From NCBI GenBank assembly GCA_031265345.1, contig JAISCU010000464.1:1-52570 (forward strand): DNA of 52,570 nt, read 5' to 3'. The stretch's first letter is position 1, and the number at the start of each line of letters is the position of its first letter. The notes below the pieces were generated by a model that was given only the letters and a program-made list of their open reading frames with translations, searched no databases and had not been told where the DNA came from. Shown one piece after another: positions 26,234 through 38,663 of the stretch. Both the position numbers and the translations under genes were made by a program. The stretch comes from Bifidobacteriaceae bacterium. GTDB taxonomy: Bacteria; Actinomycetota; Actinomycetes; Actinomycetales; WQXJ01.

Positions 26234-27855
26234 CCGGGTCGGCTGAAACCGAAATCCGCGCCGATCTGCTGATCGTCGGAGGCGGCTTGGGAGGAGTGGC
26301 GGCCGCCCTCAGCGCGTCGCGCCGCGGGCTGACCGTCGTGCTCGCCAACCCCGGCGAGTGGCTGGGAGGCCAGCTGACCTCCCAAGGCGTGCCCCTCGAC
26401 GAGCATCCATGGATCGAGAGCTTCGGCGCGACCGCCAGCTACCGAGCGTTGCGAGAGGGCATCCGCGACCACTACCGCAGGCACTACCAACTCATTGAGG
26501 CCGCTCGGCGTTGGACAGAATTGAATCCAGGGGCCGGGACGGTGAGCAAGCTGTGCTGCGAGCCACGGGTGGCACTGACCGTCATCGACAACATGCTGGC
26601 GCCCTGGGAATCCTCGCGACAACTGACCGTGCTGCGGAACTGCGAACCGACTGCGGCCGAGGTGGATCGGGACCGGGTCAGGGCGGTGGTCCTCCGTGAT
26701 TCCGCTGGCACCACCACACAGTGCCGGGCGGACTACGTCATTGACGCCAGCGAAACTGGGGAACTCCTGCCACTGACCGGAACCGAATATGTCACCGGAG
26801 CCGAGTCGCGAGACGAGACCGGGGAGGAGCATGCCCCTGGGGCCGCAGACCCGCTGAACATGCAGGCCGTCTCGCACTGTTTCGCCGTTGACCACATCGC
26901 GGGCGGGGACTTCACCATCCCCCGCCCGGCGAACTATGACCAGTGGCGCCGTTTCCGCCTGCCCGGCTGGACCACGCCGCTCTTTAGCTGGACCTCGCCC
27001 TCCCCCCGCACGATGCGTCCGGTACAACGTCGCTTCTGCCCCAATCCGGACACCGACCCTCTGGAAATCGTGGCCGACCAATCCCTGAGCAGCGGCGACG
27101 AGGACCTGTGGATCTTCCGCCGCCTCCTGGCCCGCAAGCTCTTCCGTCCCGGTCTGTACGCCAGCGACATCGTCTTGGTCAACTGGCCAGGCGTGGACTA
27201 CGTGGGCCTACCCGTCTTCGAGGTTCCGGATGACCAAGCCGACCGGGCCCGTCGCGAAGCTCGGGAACAGAGTCTCGCCTTGTTGCACTGGCTCCAAACG
27301 GAAGCGCCGCGTCCGGACGGAGGGGTAGGCTTCCCGGGTCTTCGTCCCCGGGGCGACGTCATGGGAACCACGGATGGACTGGCCCGAGAGCTGTACATCC
27401 GCGAGTCCCGGCGCATCCGGGCGCTCACCACCGTCAAAGAACAGGACGTGTCATTCGCCGCACGCGGCCATTCGGGCGCCCGCGCTTTCCGGGACTCAGT
27501 TGGGATCGGTTCTTACCACATAGACCTGCATCCGTCGACCGGCGGCGACACGTACATCGACCTCGCTTCCGCTCCCTTCGAGATTCCACTTGGCGCCTTG
27601 CTGCCACGCCGGACGCGGAACCTGATTGCCGGTGCGAAGAACATCGGCACCACGCACATAACCAACGGCTGCTATCGGTTGCACCCGGTCGAGTGGAACG
27701 TCGGGGAATCCGCCGGGTTGCTTGCCGCGTTCTGTATCGCCGCCGAAACCGAGCCCCATGCCGTGTGGGAACGACCGGCCCTACTGGAGGACTTCCAACG
27801 AGTGCTGAGCGCCGAGGGAATCCAACTGGCGTGGCCCCGGGTTGGTCCCTACTGA
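26230..27855 (+). CDS. FAD-dependent oxidoreductase (FAD_oxidored family)
   Basis: 541 residues. The N-terminal dinucleotide fold LLIVGGGLGGVAAALSASRR (about 12-31) and EWLGGQLTSQGVP place it in the family of FAD proteins often found in sugar and cyclitol operons. Near the C-terminus, IPLGALLPRRTRNLIAGAKN and the HPVEWNVGESAGLLAAF segment close the FAD site. The substrate is unknown; it could oxidise the imported sugar or its derivative. It is the last gene of the locus and overlaps the permease. Confidence 0.88.
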   Translation: MTGSAETEIRADLLIVGGGLGGVAAALSASRRGLTVVLANPGEWLGGQLTSQGVPLDEHPWIESFGATASYRALREGIRDHYRRHYQLIEAARRWTELNPGAGTVSKLCCEPRVALTVIDNMLAPWESSRQLTVLRNCEPTAAEVDRDRVRAVVLRDSAGTTTQCRADYVIDASETGELLPLTGTEYVTGAESRDETGEEHAPGAADPLNMQAVSHCFAVDHIAGGDFTIPRPANYDQWRRFRLPGWTTPLFSWTSPSPRTMRPVQRRFCPNPDTDPLEIVADQSLSSGDEDLWIFRRLLARKLFRPGLYASDIVLVNWPGVDYVGLPVFEVPDDQADRARREAREQSLALLHWLQTEAPRPDGGVGFPGLRPRGDVMGTTDGLARELYIRESRRIRALTTVKEQDVSFAARGHSGARAFRDSVGIGSYHIDLHPSTGGDTYIDLASAPFEIPLGALLPRRTRNLIAGAKNIGTTHITNGCYRLHPVEWNVGESAGLLAAFCIAAETEPHAVWERPALLEDFQRVLSAEGIQLAWPRVGPY

Positions 27856-27993
27856 CAGACGGGCAAGGATCTGGCCGAGCCGCCTGGCTCCACGACGAGA
27901 CGACGGGACGCGTCCCGCCGCTGGTTATGGCGATCTCGCCGGTCCCGCGGAGCTAGACCCTCACGCCGACGCAAGCCTCGGTACTCTGATCTG

Positions 27994-29130
27994 GTGCACC
28001 TGACCGACCTGGCGTTGACCGATTTTCGGTCGCATCGGGACACGGTGGTGCGTTTGGAGCCGGGGGTCACCACGTTCACGGGCGCGAACGGCCAGGGCAA
28101 GACCAATCTGGTCGAGGCGGTGGCGTACTTGGCCACATTGTCCTCGCACCGCACCTCCACGGACCAGGCCCTGGTCCGGCAGGGGGCGGAGAAGGCGATC
28201 ATCAGGGCACGGTTGGCGCGCGGCGACCGGGCGGCGACGGTCAGCCTGGAGATCGTCCCCGGCAGGGCCAACCGGGCCATGCTCGGCCGCACCAAGACCA
28301 AGCCGACAGGCCTGCTCGGGGTGACGAGGGCTGTCGCCTTCGTGCCGGAGGACTTGGCCCTGGTCAAAGGGCCGCCGCAACTCCGCCGCCGCTACCTGGA
28401 CGAGCTGATCCTGCAACTCCGCCCGTCGATGGCCGGGCCCTTGGCGGACTACGAGAAGGTCACCAAGCAACGGTCGGCCCTGCTGAAATCGCTAGCTGGG
28501 CTGGGCGCGGAAGGCCGACGCGACGGCATCGTCGCCTTGGAAGTCTGGGACGGACCGGCGGCGGCGCTCGGGGCTGCGATCATAGCCCAGCGGATGGCGC
28601 TGGTGGCGAAGCTGAACGAACGGGTTTGTGAACTGTACCAAGGTTTGGCTGGGGCGGGTGCCGCCACGATGGAGTACCAGCCGAGCGTCGAGGTCTCCTT
28701 GGACGATGCCGCCGCCCAGGTCGAGCAGAAACTCTTGGCCGCCATGGCCGCGGCGAGAACCAAGGAGATCGACCGCGGGGTGTCGCTCTACGGACCGCAC
28801 CGCGAGGAACTCGCGCTCACCCTGGACGGGCTGCCCGCCCGCGGCTACGCCTCCCACGGCGAGTCCTGGTCGCTGGCACTGGCGCTGCGGCTGGCATCGT
28901 TCCAGGTCATCCGGGCGGAGCTGGACGACGACCCGGTGCTCATCCTGGACGACGTCTTCGCGGAGCTGGACGATTCCCGGCGGCAGGCGCTGACCGGGCT
29001 GGTGCGAGGCGTGGAGCAGGTGCTAGTGACCGCGGCGGTGGGACGCGACGTGCCCGAGGGGCTGACCGACCGGTGGTACACCGTGGGCGAGGGGCAGGTG
29101 ACAGTGGGTGGACAGCCAGACGCCGACTGA
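27994..29130 (+). CDS. recF: DNA replication/repair protein RecF
   Basis: 378 residues. SMC-like ATPase that helps load RecA at gaps: Walker A FTGANGQGKTN (about 28-38), signature near SHGESWSLALALRLASFQ, and Walker B PVLILDDVFAELD (about 314-326). The GTG start at 27994 gives MHLTDLALTDFRSH, the usual N-terminus. It is separated from dnaN by 17 kb and does not overlap the next gene, unlike the common recF-DUF721 arrangement; a second recF tail lies downstream at 29377-29445. It carries one copy of the GCGGCATCGTCC word and a near copy. Confidence 0.96.
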   Translation: MHLTDLALTDFRSHRDTVVRLEPGVTTFTGANGQGKTNLVEAVAYLATLSSHRTSTDQALVRQGAEKAIIRARLARGDRAATVSLEIVPGRANRAMLGRTKTKPTGLLGVTRAVAFVPEDLALVKGPPQLRRRYLDELILQLRPSMAGPLADYEKVTKQRSALLKSLAGLGAEGRRDGIVALEVWDGPAAALGAAIIAQRMALVAKLNERVCELYQGLAGAGAATMEYQPSVEVSLDDAAAQVEQKLLAAMAAARTKEIDRGVSLYGPHREELALTLDGLPARGYASHGESWSLALALRLASFQVIRAELDDDPVLILDDVFAELDDSRRQALTGLVRGVEQVLVTAAVGRDVPEGLTDRWYTVGEGQVTVGGQPDAD

Positions 29131-29179
29131 GGGCGGCAGGAGACCCCAGTGCAACAGTTGAGACGCTACGCGCGGGCTC

Positions 29180-29244
29180 GTTGAAGTGTTAGATAGAAAC
29201 CTGTTGAAATGTTAGATAGAACTTCGTTGACCTGTTAGATTCGG
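29180..29244 (+). repeat. Three tandem 23-bp iterons after recF
   Basis: GTTGAAGTGTTAGATAGAA (29180-29198), GTTGAAATGTTAGATAGAA (29203-29221) and GTTGACCTGTTAGATTCGG (29226-29244) recur with an exact 23-bp period; copies 1 and 2 differ at one of 19 bases. The AT content is far above the surroundings. They could be transposase-binding repeats from an IS end, or iterons for another protein. Confidence 0.75.
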
Positions 29245-29376
29245 GGCCGCTCACCGTGGCGAAGGAGGGAGTGGCTGTCATCCCGCTGGCCCTGCTTGGG
29301 CCGTAGCGGACGGAGGGGGGCCTTCCTCTGGGCGATCCGTGTCGACCCGACGCCTGGGTACGCTGATTGGGTGCGT

Positions 29377-29445
29377 CTGACCGACCGGTGGTACAAGATC
29401 GACGAGGGGCGGGTGACGACGGATGGAAAGCCAGACCCCGGATGA
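29377..29445 (+). pseudogene. Vestigial recF 3' end
   Basis: These 69 bases align without gaps to the last 69 bases of the intact recF (29062-29130); I count 14 mismatches (about 80% identity), mostly at codon positions that keep similar residues. The frame encodes LTDRWYKIDEGRVTTDGKPD and a stop, versus LTDRWYTVGEGQVTVGGQPD in RecF. It overlaps the first 23 bases of dciA, exactly the usual recF-DUF721 overlap, so this is probably the tail of the original recF. Confidence 0.85.
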
Positions 29446-29878
29446 GGAGGCCCAGCCGCGCCCGGCGCTGGCCGAGAAGGCGGTCCTGGCCCGCATCATG
29501 CGCGGCTCGACCAAATTCAAGCCCAAACGCGGGGCGGCTGAATGGTCCAACAGTCGCGACCCGCAACTCGCCGGGGATCTGGTGGATCAACTGATCGCGG
29601 TCGAGGGCTGGCAGGCCGAGGCCTCGGTCGGGACGCTGTTGGCGGACTGGCCCCGGATAGTCGGCCCCGCCGTGGCGGCGCATTGCGCGGTGGTCGGTCT
29701 CGAGGACGGCAAGCTTACGGTCAAAGCCGACTCGTCGCCGTGGGCTGCGGAGATACGCTTGTTGATCCCCCAACTGCAGGCCGCCATCGACAAACACGTC
29801 GGCCCGGAGCTGGTTGTGAGCATCGACGTGCTCGGTCCGGCGGCGCGGCCCGGTCGGCGCGGCCGCTTCCGCGTGTGA
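29423..29878 (+). CDS. DUF721 / DciA-family protein
   Basis: 151 residues. The C-terminal 90 (LVDQLIAVEGWQAEASVGTL then LADWPRIVGPAVAAHC ... LTVKADSSPWAAEIRLL) match DUF721, whose DciA branch recruits the replicative helicase in bacteria lacking DnaC. The N-terminal 50 residues are variable. Position between recF and gyrB is standard. The ATG lies inside the vestigial recF tail. Confidence 0.9.
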   Translation: MESQTPDEEAQPRPALAEKAVLARIMRGSTKFKPKRGAAEWSNSRDPQLAGDLVDQLIAVEGWQAEASVGTLLADWPRIVGPAVAAHCAVVGLEDGKLTVKADSSPWAAEIRLLIPQLQAAIDKHVGPELVVSIDVLGPAARPGRRGRFRV

Positions 29879-30053
29879 GTGTCTGCTCAGGGTCAGGCCT
29901 CCGCGCGCCCCGGCTGCGGCGGTGATGCCCACGTTACGGGTCTGGCGCCGATGAGAATGATTCTCGGAAGTTCGGTCCTCGACGACGCGGGACTGCGTCC
30001 GGCAGGGCTGACCCCGCCCAGCGGTCTCCGGCCCGACTCTCAGCGACCGGCCC

Positions 30054-30088
30054 GAACACGGGTTGGTGCCTGGCACCAACCCGTGTTC
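30054..30088. repeat. Palindrome 1: 17-bp arms, 1-nt centre
   Basis: Arms GAACACGGGTTGGTGCC (30054-30070) and its exact reverse complement (30072-30088) around a single T. No T tract follows, so it is not a classic terminator. The core TTGGTGCCTGGCACCAA is of the type seen in REP elements linked to Y1 transposases. Confidence 0.9.
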
Positions 30089-30134
30089 CCGTGACCGGCG
30101 ACAGTCGAGGGCGGCGACGTCCCCGAGGCCGCGC

Positions 30135-30182
30135 CCTAAACCACCGTGGCACGCTCGGAGGACGCTCCCGCGGTGGTTTAGG
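30135..30182. repeat. Palindrome 2: CCTAAACCACCG arms, 24-nt centre
   Basis: CCTAAACCACCG (30135-30146) and CGGTGGTTTAGG (30171-30182). The arms recur in palindrome 3 with the same 24-nt spacing although the spacer sequences differ. Confidence 0.88.
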
Positions 30183-30263
30183 TCACCCGCCGCACGATGC
30201 CGCTGGCTCGGCTCTCCGCGTTAGCGCAGGTCACGGCGTTGGCGGCCTTGGCCCACCATTTCG

Positions 30264-30325
30264 CCGGTGACCTAAACCACCGTGGCAGGCGACCGGACCG
30301 CTGCGGCGGTGGTTTAGGTCACCGG
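30264..30325. repeat. Palindrome 3: 19-bp arms, 24-nt centre
   Basis: Perfect 19-bp arms (30264-30282 and 30307-30325) that contain the whole arm of palindrome 2 (CCTAAACCACCG), again with a 24-nt spacer. It abuts palindrome 4. Confidence 0.9.
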
Positions 30326-30371
30326 TCACCGAACCAGAGTTGGGGACTGTCCCCAACTCTGGTTCGGTGAC
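30325..30371. repeat. Palindrome 4: 22-bp arms, 3-nt loop
   Basis: Perfect 22-bp arms (30325-30346, 30350-30371) around CTG; the core is TTGGGGACTGTCCCCAA. As RNA it would form an extremely stable hairpin upstream of gyrB. Its first base is the last base of palindrome 3. Confidence 0.92.
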
Positions 30372-30522
30372 GCTGGGACCGGGTTGTCCACGGGGTGGCG
30401 CGCCAACCGGCAAATTCGCCGTAGAAGCGGTAGACTGGATGTCGGCTATCCCCTCACACGCACCGGGTCTGCGTGCCCGGAAAGTCGCCTCAGGCCTGCG
30501 TGAGGCCAATCCAACCCACTGA

Positions 30523-32547
<2,025 letters not shown>

Positions 32548-32556
32548 GGACCCTAA

Positions 32557-35574
<3,018 letters not shown>

Positions 35575-35631
35575 GTTTCGTCAGGTAGCGTTGTTGGGGT
35601 TGACAGATCACGCACAAGAGAGTGACGACGG

Positions 35632-36618
35632 ATGAGTAGCCAAATAGATTCGGCGCCCGACTTGAAGCCCGCCGCGGACGAGGGCGCCGCCGCCCCGGAT
35701 GGAGGGGTGGAGCGCAAGCCCGCCCAGGCGAAGAGCCCAGCCCGGTCCGGGCACGCCGTCGAGCCTCCGCCCTCGATCCGGCCCAAGGCGAAGCCGAAGT
35801 CGAGCGTCGGGTCGTCGGGGCCGGTCAGGCGGGTCGGGCACTCCGAAGGCGAGTCGGGGCCCAGCCACACCAAGGCTGCTGCGTCCGGGAGCGGTGCCAA
35901 AAGGTCCTACCGGACCACCCGGTCGGCGCCGGTGGTGGTCGGAGAATCCTCCCCCCGGCGCACGGCTGGCGGCAAGGCGGGCCGGACGGCTGGCGGTAAG
36001 GCCGGGCGGGCGGCATCGTCCACCTCGATCGCGGGACCGGGCGGGTCGGCTGTGCCGATAGGCGGCCCGGCGACCGGTCTGGGGGCGGCGAGCAGTGCTG
36101 CCCCTATGACCACGGTGAGCCCAACGAACGCGGCCGGGGGCGTCGCGGGAGCGGCCGGTGGCGCGGTCGACCCCGGCACCCTGACGCAAGTCGTGGCGGC
36201 GGCCGCCGGGATCGAGGCCGCTGGGACCGCGACCACGGCATCGGTCAAGGGGCGAAAGCGGGTCAAGCTCAACCTGTCCTACGTGGCGCCGCTGTCGGTC
36301 ATGAAAATCTCCTTCCTGGTGTCCGTCGCGATGGGGATCGCCTTCGTGGTCGCGATCTACATCCTCTGGAACGTGCTCAACGACCGGGCGATCTTCGACC
36401 AGATCGATCAGATGATCACCGACGTGGTGGGGCAGAACCGGCCCGAGTCGCTGGACGTGCTGCAATACGTGGAGCAGGGCCGGATCATGTCCGGCGCGGC
36501 CATCATCGCCGTGATCGACGTGGTGGTGTTCACCGCCGTCTCGACCTTGGTGGCGGTCATCTACAACATCATCGCCGCGCTGGTCGGCGGCATCAAGGTA
36601 ACGTTGAAGGATCGGTGA
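35632..36618 (+). CDS. DUF3566 membrane protein (gyrA-linked)
   Basis: 328 residues. The first ~205 are disordered (Ala/Gly/Pro/Ser with Lys and Arg, including GGKAGRTAGGKAGRAASS). The DUF3566 domain follows: KLNLSYVAPLSVMKISFLVSVAMG (two pieces around residues 214-240), a membrane segment to about 250, an amphipathic middle and a second segment near 285-318 ending in VGGIKVTLKDR. The family is always found next to gyrA in actinobacteria (Rv0007 type); its function is unknown. It carries one exact GCGGCATCGTCC. Confidence 0.93.
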   Translation: MSSQIDSAPDLKPAADEGAAAPDGGVERKPAQAKSPARSGHAVEPPPSIRPKAKPKSSVGSSGPVRRVGHSEGESGPSHTKAAASGSGAKRSYRTTRSAPVVVGESSPRRTAGGKAGRTAGGKAGRAASSTSIAGPGGSAVPIGGPATGLGAASSAAPMTTVSPTNAAGGVAGAAGGAVDPGTLTQVVAAAAGIEAAGTATTASVKGRKRVKLNLSYVAPLSVMKISFLVSVAMGIAFVVAIYILWNVLNDRAIFDQIDQMITDVVGQNRPESLDVLQYVEQGRIMSGAAIIAVIDVVVFTAVSTLVAVIYNIIAALVGGIKVTLKDR

Positions 36619-36746
36619 GCGACCGGTGGCTGTTTGCCCTGCGGGCGCGGATTGAGGTAATCTCGCGGGGCACTGGTTGGGCCGGGCGTGTCTGGATTGG
36701 GCGTGTCCGTCGTGTTGGTGTTGGTTGGATTGGTTGTGCTGGATAG

Positions 36747-36820
36747 GGGCCTATAGCTCAGGCGGTTAGAGCGCTTCGCTGATAACGAAGAGGTCGGAGG
36801 TTCAAGTCCTCCTAGGCCCA
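36747..36820 (+). tRNA. tRNA-Ile (GAT)
   Basis: 74 nt. Acceptor GGGCCTA / TAGGCCC with discriminator A, D arm GCTCAGGCGGTTAGAGC, anticodon GAT at 36781-36783 in a CTTCGCT-GAT-AACGAAG arm, and T arm GGAGGTTCAAGTCCTCC. The CCA is not encoded. Position after gyrA is standard in actinobacteria. Confidence 0.97.
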
Positions 36821-36933
36821 CTCGAATCCCGCTCCGCTCATTCGCGGTGGGGACAACGCCCCCAGGGGCATCGGGCCGCGGGTCACCCGCCCGCAGGCTC
36901 GAACGAACACAATTGGGAGGGGAGCGAAGAATT

Positions 36934-37056
36934 ATGAAGAAACTGCTGATTGCCCTGGGGTTGGTCGCCGTCGCCTTCTTGGTCTACCGCAAGGTGGCGC
37001 AGGACCGGGCCGAACTGGACCTTTGGGCCGAAGTGACCGACCCGGTCATCGACTGA
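36934..37056 (+). CDS. DLW-39 family small membrane protein
   Basis: 40 residues: one hydrophobic segment (KKLLIALGLVAVAFLVYRKV, 2-21) and the tail RAELDLWAEVTDPVID, whose DLW gives the family its name. The ATG at 36934 is preceded by GGGAGGGGAG. Function unknown; it is usually found between the two tRNA genes after gyrA, as here. Several longer frames across it are spurious. Confidence 0.88.
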   Translation: MKKLLIALGLVAVAFLVYRKVAQDRAELDLWAEVTDPVID

Positions 37057-37089
37057 AACATAACGAATCGCGGCTGGCCGGGGCGCGGC

Positions 37090-37145
37090 GCGGTCGGGCC
37101 GGGGTGTGGTGCGGTCGGGCTGGGGTGTGGTGCGGTCCGGCTGGG
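37090..37145 (+). repeat. 21-bp tandem repeat, 2.7 copies
   Basis: GCGGTCGGGCCGGGGTGTGG and its following T (37090-37110) are repeated with one change at 37111-37131, then as a partial copy. It lies just before the terminator and tRNA-Ala. Confidence 0.75.
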
Positions 37146-37156
37146 CGAGAGACGGG

Positions 37157-37178
37157 ACCCGGCCCGGCCGGGTTTCTT
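37157..37178 (+). terminator. Rho-independent-like terminator after DLW-39 gene
   Basis: Stem ACCCGGC / GCCGGGT with loop CCG, followed by TTCTT. It ends right at the first base of tRNA-Ala. Confidence 0.6.
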
Positions 37179-37251
37179 GGGGCCGTGGCGCAGTTGGTAG
37201 CGCATCTGCTTTGCAAGCAGAGGGTCGCCGGTTCGAGTCCGGTCGGCTCCA
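37179..37251 (+). tRNA. tRNA-Ala (TGC)
   Basis: 73 nt. Acceptor GGGGCCG / CGGCTCC with discriminator A, anticodon loop TTTGCAA (TGC at 37212-37214) on stem TCTGC/GCAGA, T arm GCCGGTTCGAGTCCGGT. Its last bases (CTCCA) are the first bases of the 83-bp direct repeat that brackets the following islet. Confidence 0.97.
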
Positions 37252-37329
37252 CTTCGTTCCGCCGACGGGACTCGAACGGTGCTGTTTCTTCTGGCATTGC
37301 TCCGCAATAGCGGTTCCGGTCGGCTCCAC
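37247..37329 (+). repeat. 83-bp direct repeat, copy 1 (attL-like)
   Basis: Identical to 40197-40279 except one base (C37311 / G40261). It begins in the 3' end of tRNA-Ala and its own end (TCCGGTCGGCTCCAC) repeats the tRNA 3' terminus. An internal GACGGGACTCGAAC is the reverse complement of a tRNA T arm. This is what an attachment site at a tRNA gene looks like, but no integrase gene lies between the copies. Confidence 0.85.
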
Positions 37330-37338
37330 CAGATCGGG

Positions 37339-37471
37339 CTTTCTGCAAACACCCCGGGAAGTCGGCGGTTTTGCAGAAAGGGTTTACCTCCCCTGACCAG
37401 GGAGTATGTCTCTCAATGGGGTCCAGAACCCTTCTGAAAGCATCGGGGAAGTCGGTGGTTTTGCAGAAAGG
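37339..37471. repeat. Hairpin plus 26-bp direct repeat at islet left end
   Basis: CTTTCTGCAAA (37339-37349) and TTTGCAGAAAG (37370-37380) form a stem. The right half, a 26-mer beginning GGGAAGTCGGCGG and ending TTTTGCAGAAAGG (37356-37381), recurs with one mismatch at 37446-37471. It may be a recombination or protein-binding site; no gene is in this interval. Confidence 0.7.
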
Positions 37472-37539
37472 CCTGGGAGGGTCAGTCGGGCCGGTCGGCG
37501 AGGGTCCAGACTGGGTTGGTCCTGCTCCCTGAGTTGTAG

Positions 37540-38601
37540 ATGTGTCCGTCGCGGCGCAGCTTGGTCAGAAGGTTGGCGGAGACCTCGAATTGGGATCGAA
37601 TACGGACAACGGCAAGAAAGATCACGACGAACTGCGACGCGCTTCGCAGCGCGTTGGAAGGGTCTCGGATCCTTTGCTCAATCAGCGACGACCTCCGGCC
37701 TCGCGCCATCGCGGTGCTGCTCGACCTCGCGGAGCAGTTGCGCAGCCAGGAGTTGAGGCTTGGTGCGAACGTCAAACTCAAGACGCCGAAGCTGTTCGTT
37801 CAGGCCGATACCGTACGCCGAGACCTCGTGCTGACCGAGATTCTGGATGAGGTCCCGCACGTCCCGACGGCGGCCGAACAGCGCGAGCTTCGACGATCAC
37901 CGTGGGAATCGATCCCGAAGTTCGATCGGGTTCCTTCTGGCCGACTGCGCATCTGGGCGGCCAGGGATGGCTGGACCAACGGCAAGGCCAATCGCGACGA
38001 ATGGTCTGATGCAAAGAATGCACCCCTCGAACGCCAGGTCGGCGAGATCGCCCGTGCCGTCAAGAAGGGCGTGGTTGACGACGTCGCCCGTGAACGTGAA
38101 GAGCAGCGACGTTCCGAGGAGCGTGAAGCATGGGAGCGCGAACGAGCAGCTGAGCGACGAGCCTGGGAGGAGTTACGCAGCCGCGCCCATGACAAGGCAG
38201 CCACTCAGCTGCGTGAAGCGACGTTCGCATGCGCATTCGATGCCTGGCGAGGCGCTCAGGAACTGCGAGCCTTTGCGGACGAGCTTGATGCAGCGGCGAC
38301 AACGCAGGGACAACTCGAAGACCGGCCGCGGTTGCGGGAGTGGCTCGAATGGGCGCGCATGCGCGCAGATCAGATCGACCCGATTGTGAACCTAGACAGA
38401 CTCGACGACAGTGTGTTCGGTGTCGAACCGTCCGTGGAGGACCTTCGCCACCACATGGAGGGCTGGGACCCCTCAGCGCCCCACAAGGACTACCGCGCCG
38501 CCCACGGCAAACCCGAGAAACAAGCCAGGCACCTGCCCCAACCGCGGCCGTGGCATCCGGGCATGCGCGACAGGCCAAGTTGGTGGCGTCACTACCAGTG
38601 A
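37540..38601 (+). CDS. Unknown protein with long coiled coil
   Basis: 353 residues, not recognised. Residues 55-140 look globular (AIAVLLDLAEQLRSQELRLG, then LVLTEILDEVPHVPTAAEQ), 180-225 is a highly charged Arg/Glu coiled coil (AREREEQRRSEEREAWERER), and the end is rich in His, Pro and Trp (WDPSAPHKDYRAAHGKP ... SWWRHYQ). The first ~50 residues overlap a plausible frame on the opposite strand, so the true start may be further in, or the gene may be truncated at its 5' side by the islet border. It is inside the repeat-bracketed islet, upstream of the HTH/nucleotidyltransferase pair. Confidence 0.65.
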   Translation: MCPSRRSLVRRLAETSNWDRIRTTARKITTNCDALRSALEGSRILCSISDDLRPRAIAVLLDLAEQLRSQELRLGANVKLKTPKLFVQADTVRRDLVLTEILDEVPHVPTAAEQRELRRSPWESIPKFDRVPSGRLRIWAARDGWTNGKANRDEWSDAKNAPLERQVGEIARAVKKGVVDDVAREREEQRRSEEREAWERERAAERRAWEELRSRAHDKAATQLREATFACAFDAWRGAQELRAFADELDAAATTQGQLEDRPRLREWLEWARMRADQIDPIVNLDRLDDSVFGVEPSVEDLRHHMEGWDPSAPHKDYRAAHGKPEKQARHLPQPRPWHPGMRDRPSWWRHYQ

Positions 38602-38637
38602 TTCGCTGTAGGAAGCCCGAGCGACTCGTCATAATTG

Positions 38638-38651
38638 GTCGCTTTTGCGAC
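38638..38651. promoter_or_regulatory. Inverted repeat GTCGC-TTTT-GCGAC, candidate operator
   Basis: Perfect 5-bp arms around TTTT, ending 12 bp before the GTG of the HTH gene; the following TACTATTGATG could hold the -10. Its position fits autoregulation by the HTH protein. Confidence 0.65.
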
Positions 38652-38663
38652 TACTATTGATGC

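Noticed and set aside
29180..29244. CRISPR-like reading of the 23-bp repeats
   Set aside because: No spacers of constant length between repeats (4-nt gaps only) and no cas genes nearby.
37090..37145. Could the 21-bp repeats before tRNA-Ala be a CRISPR or VNTR array
   Set aside because: Only 2.7 head-to-tail copies with no spacers; too short for CRISPR, kept as a simple tandem repeat.
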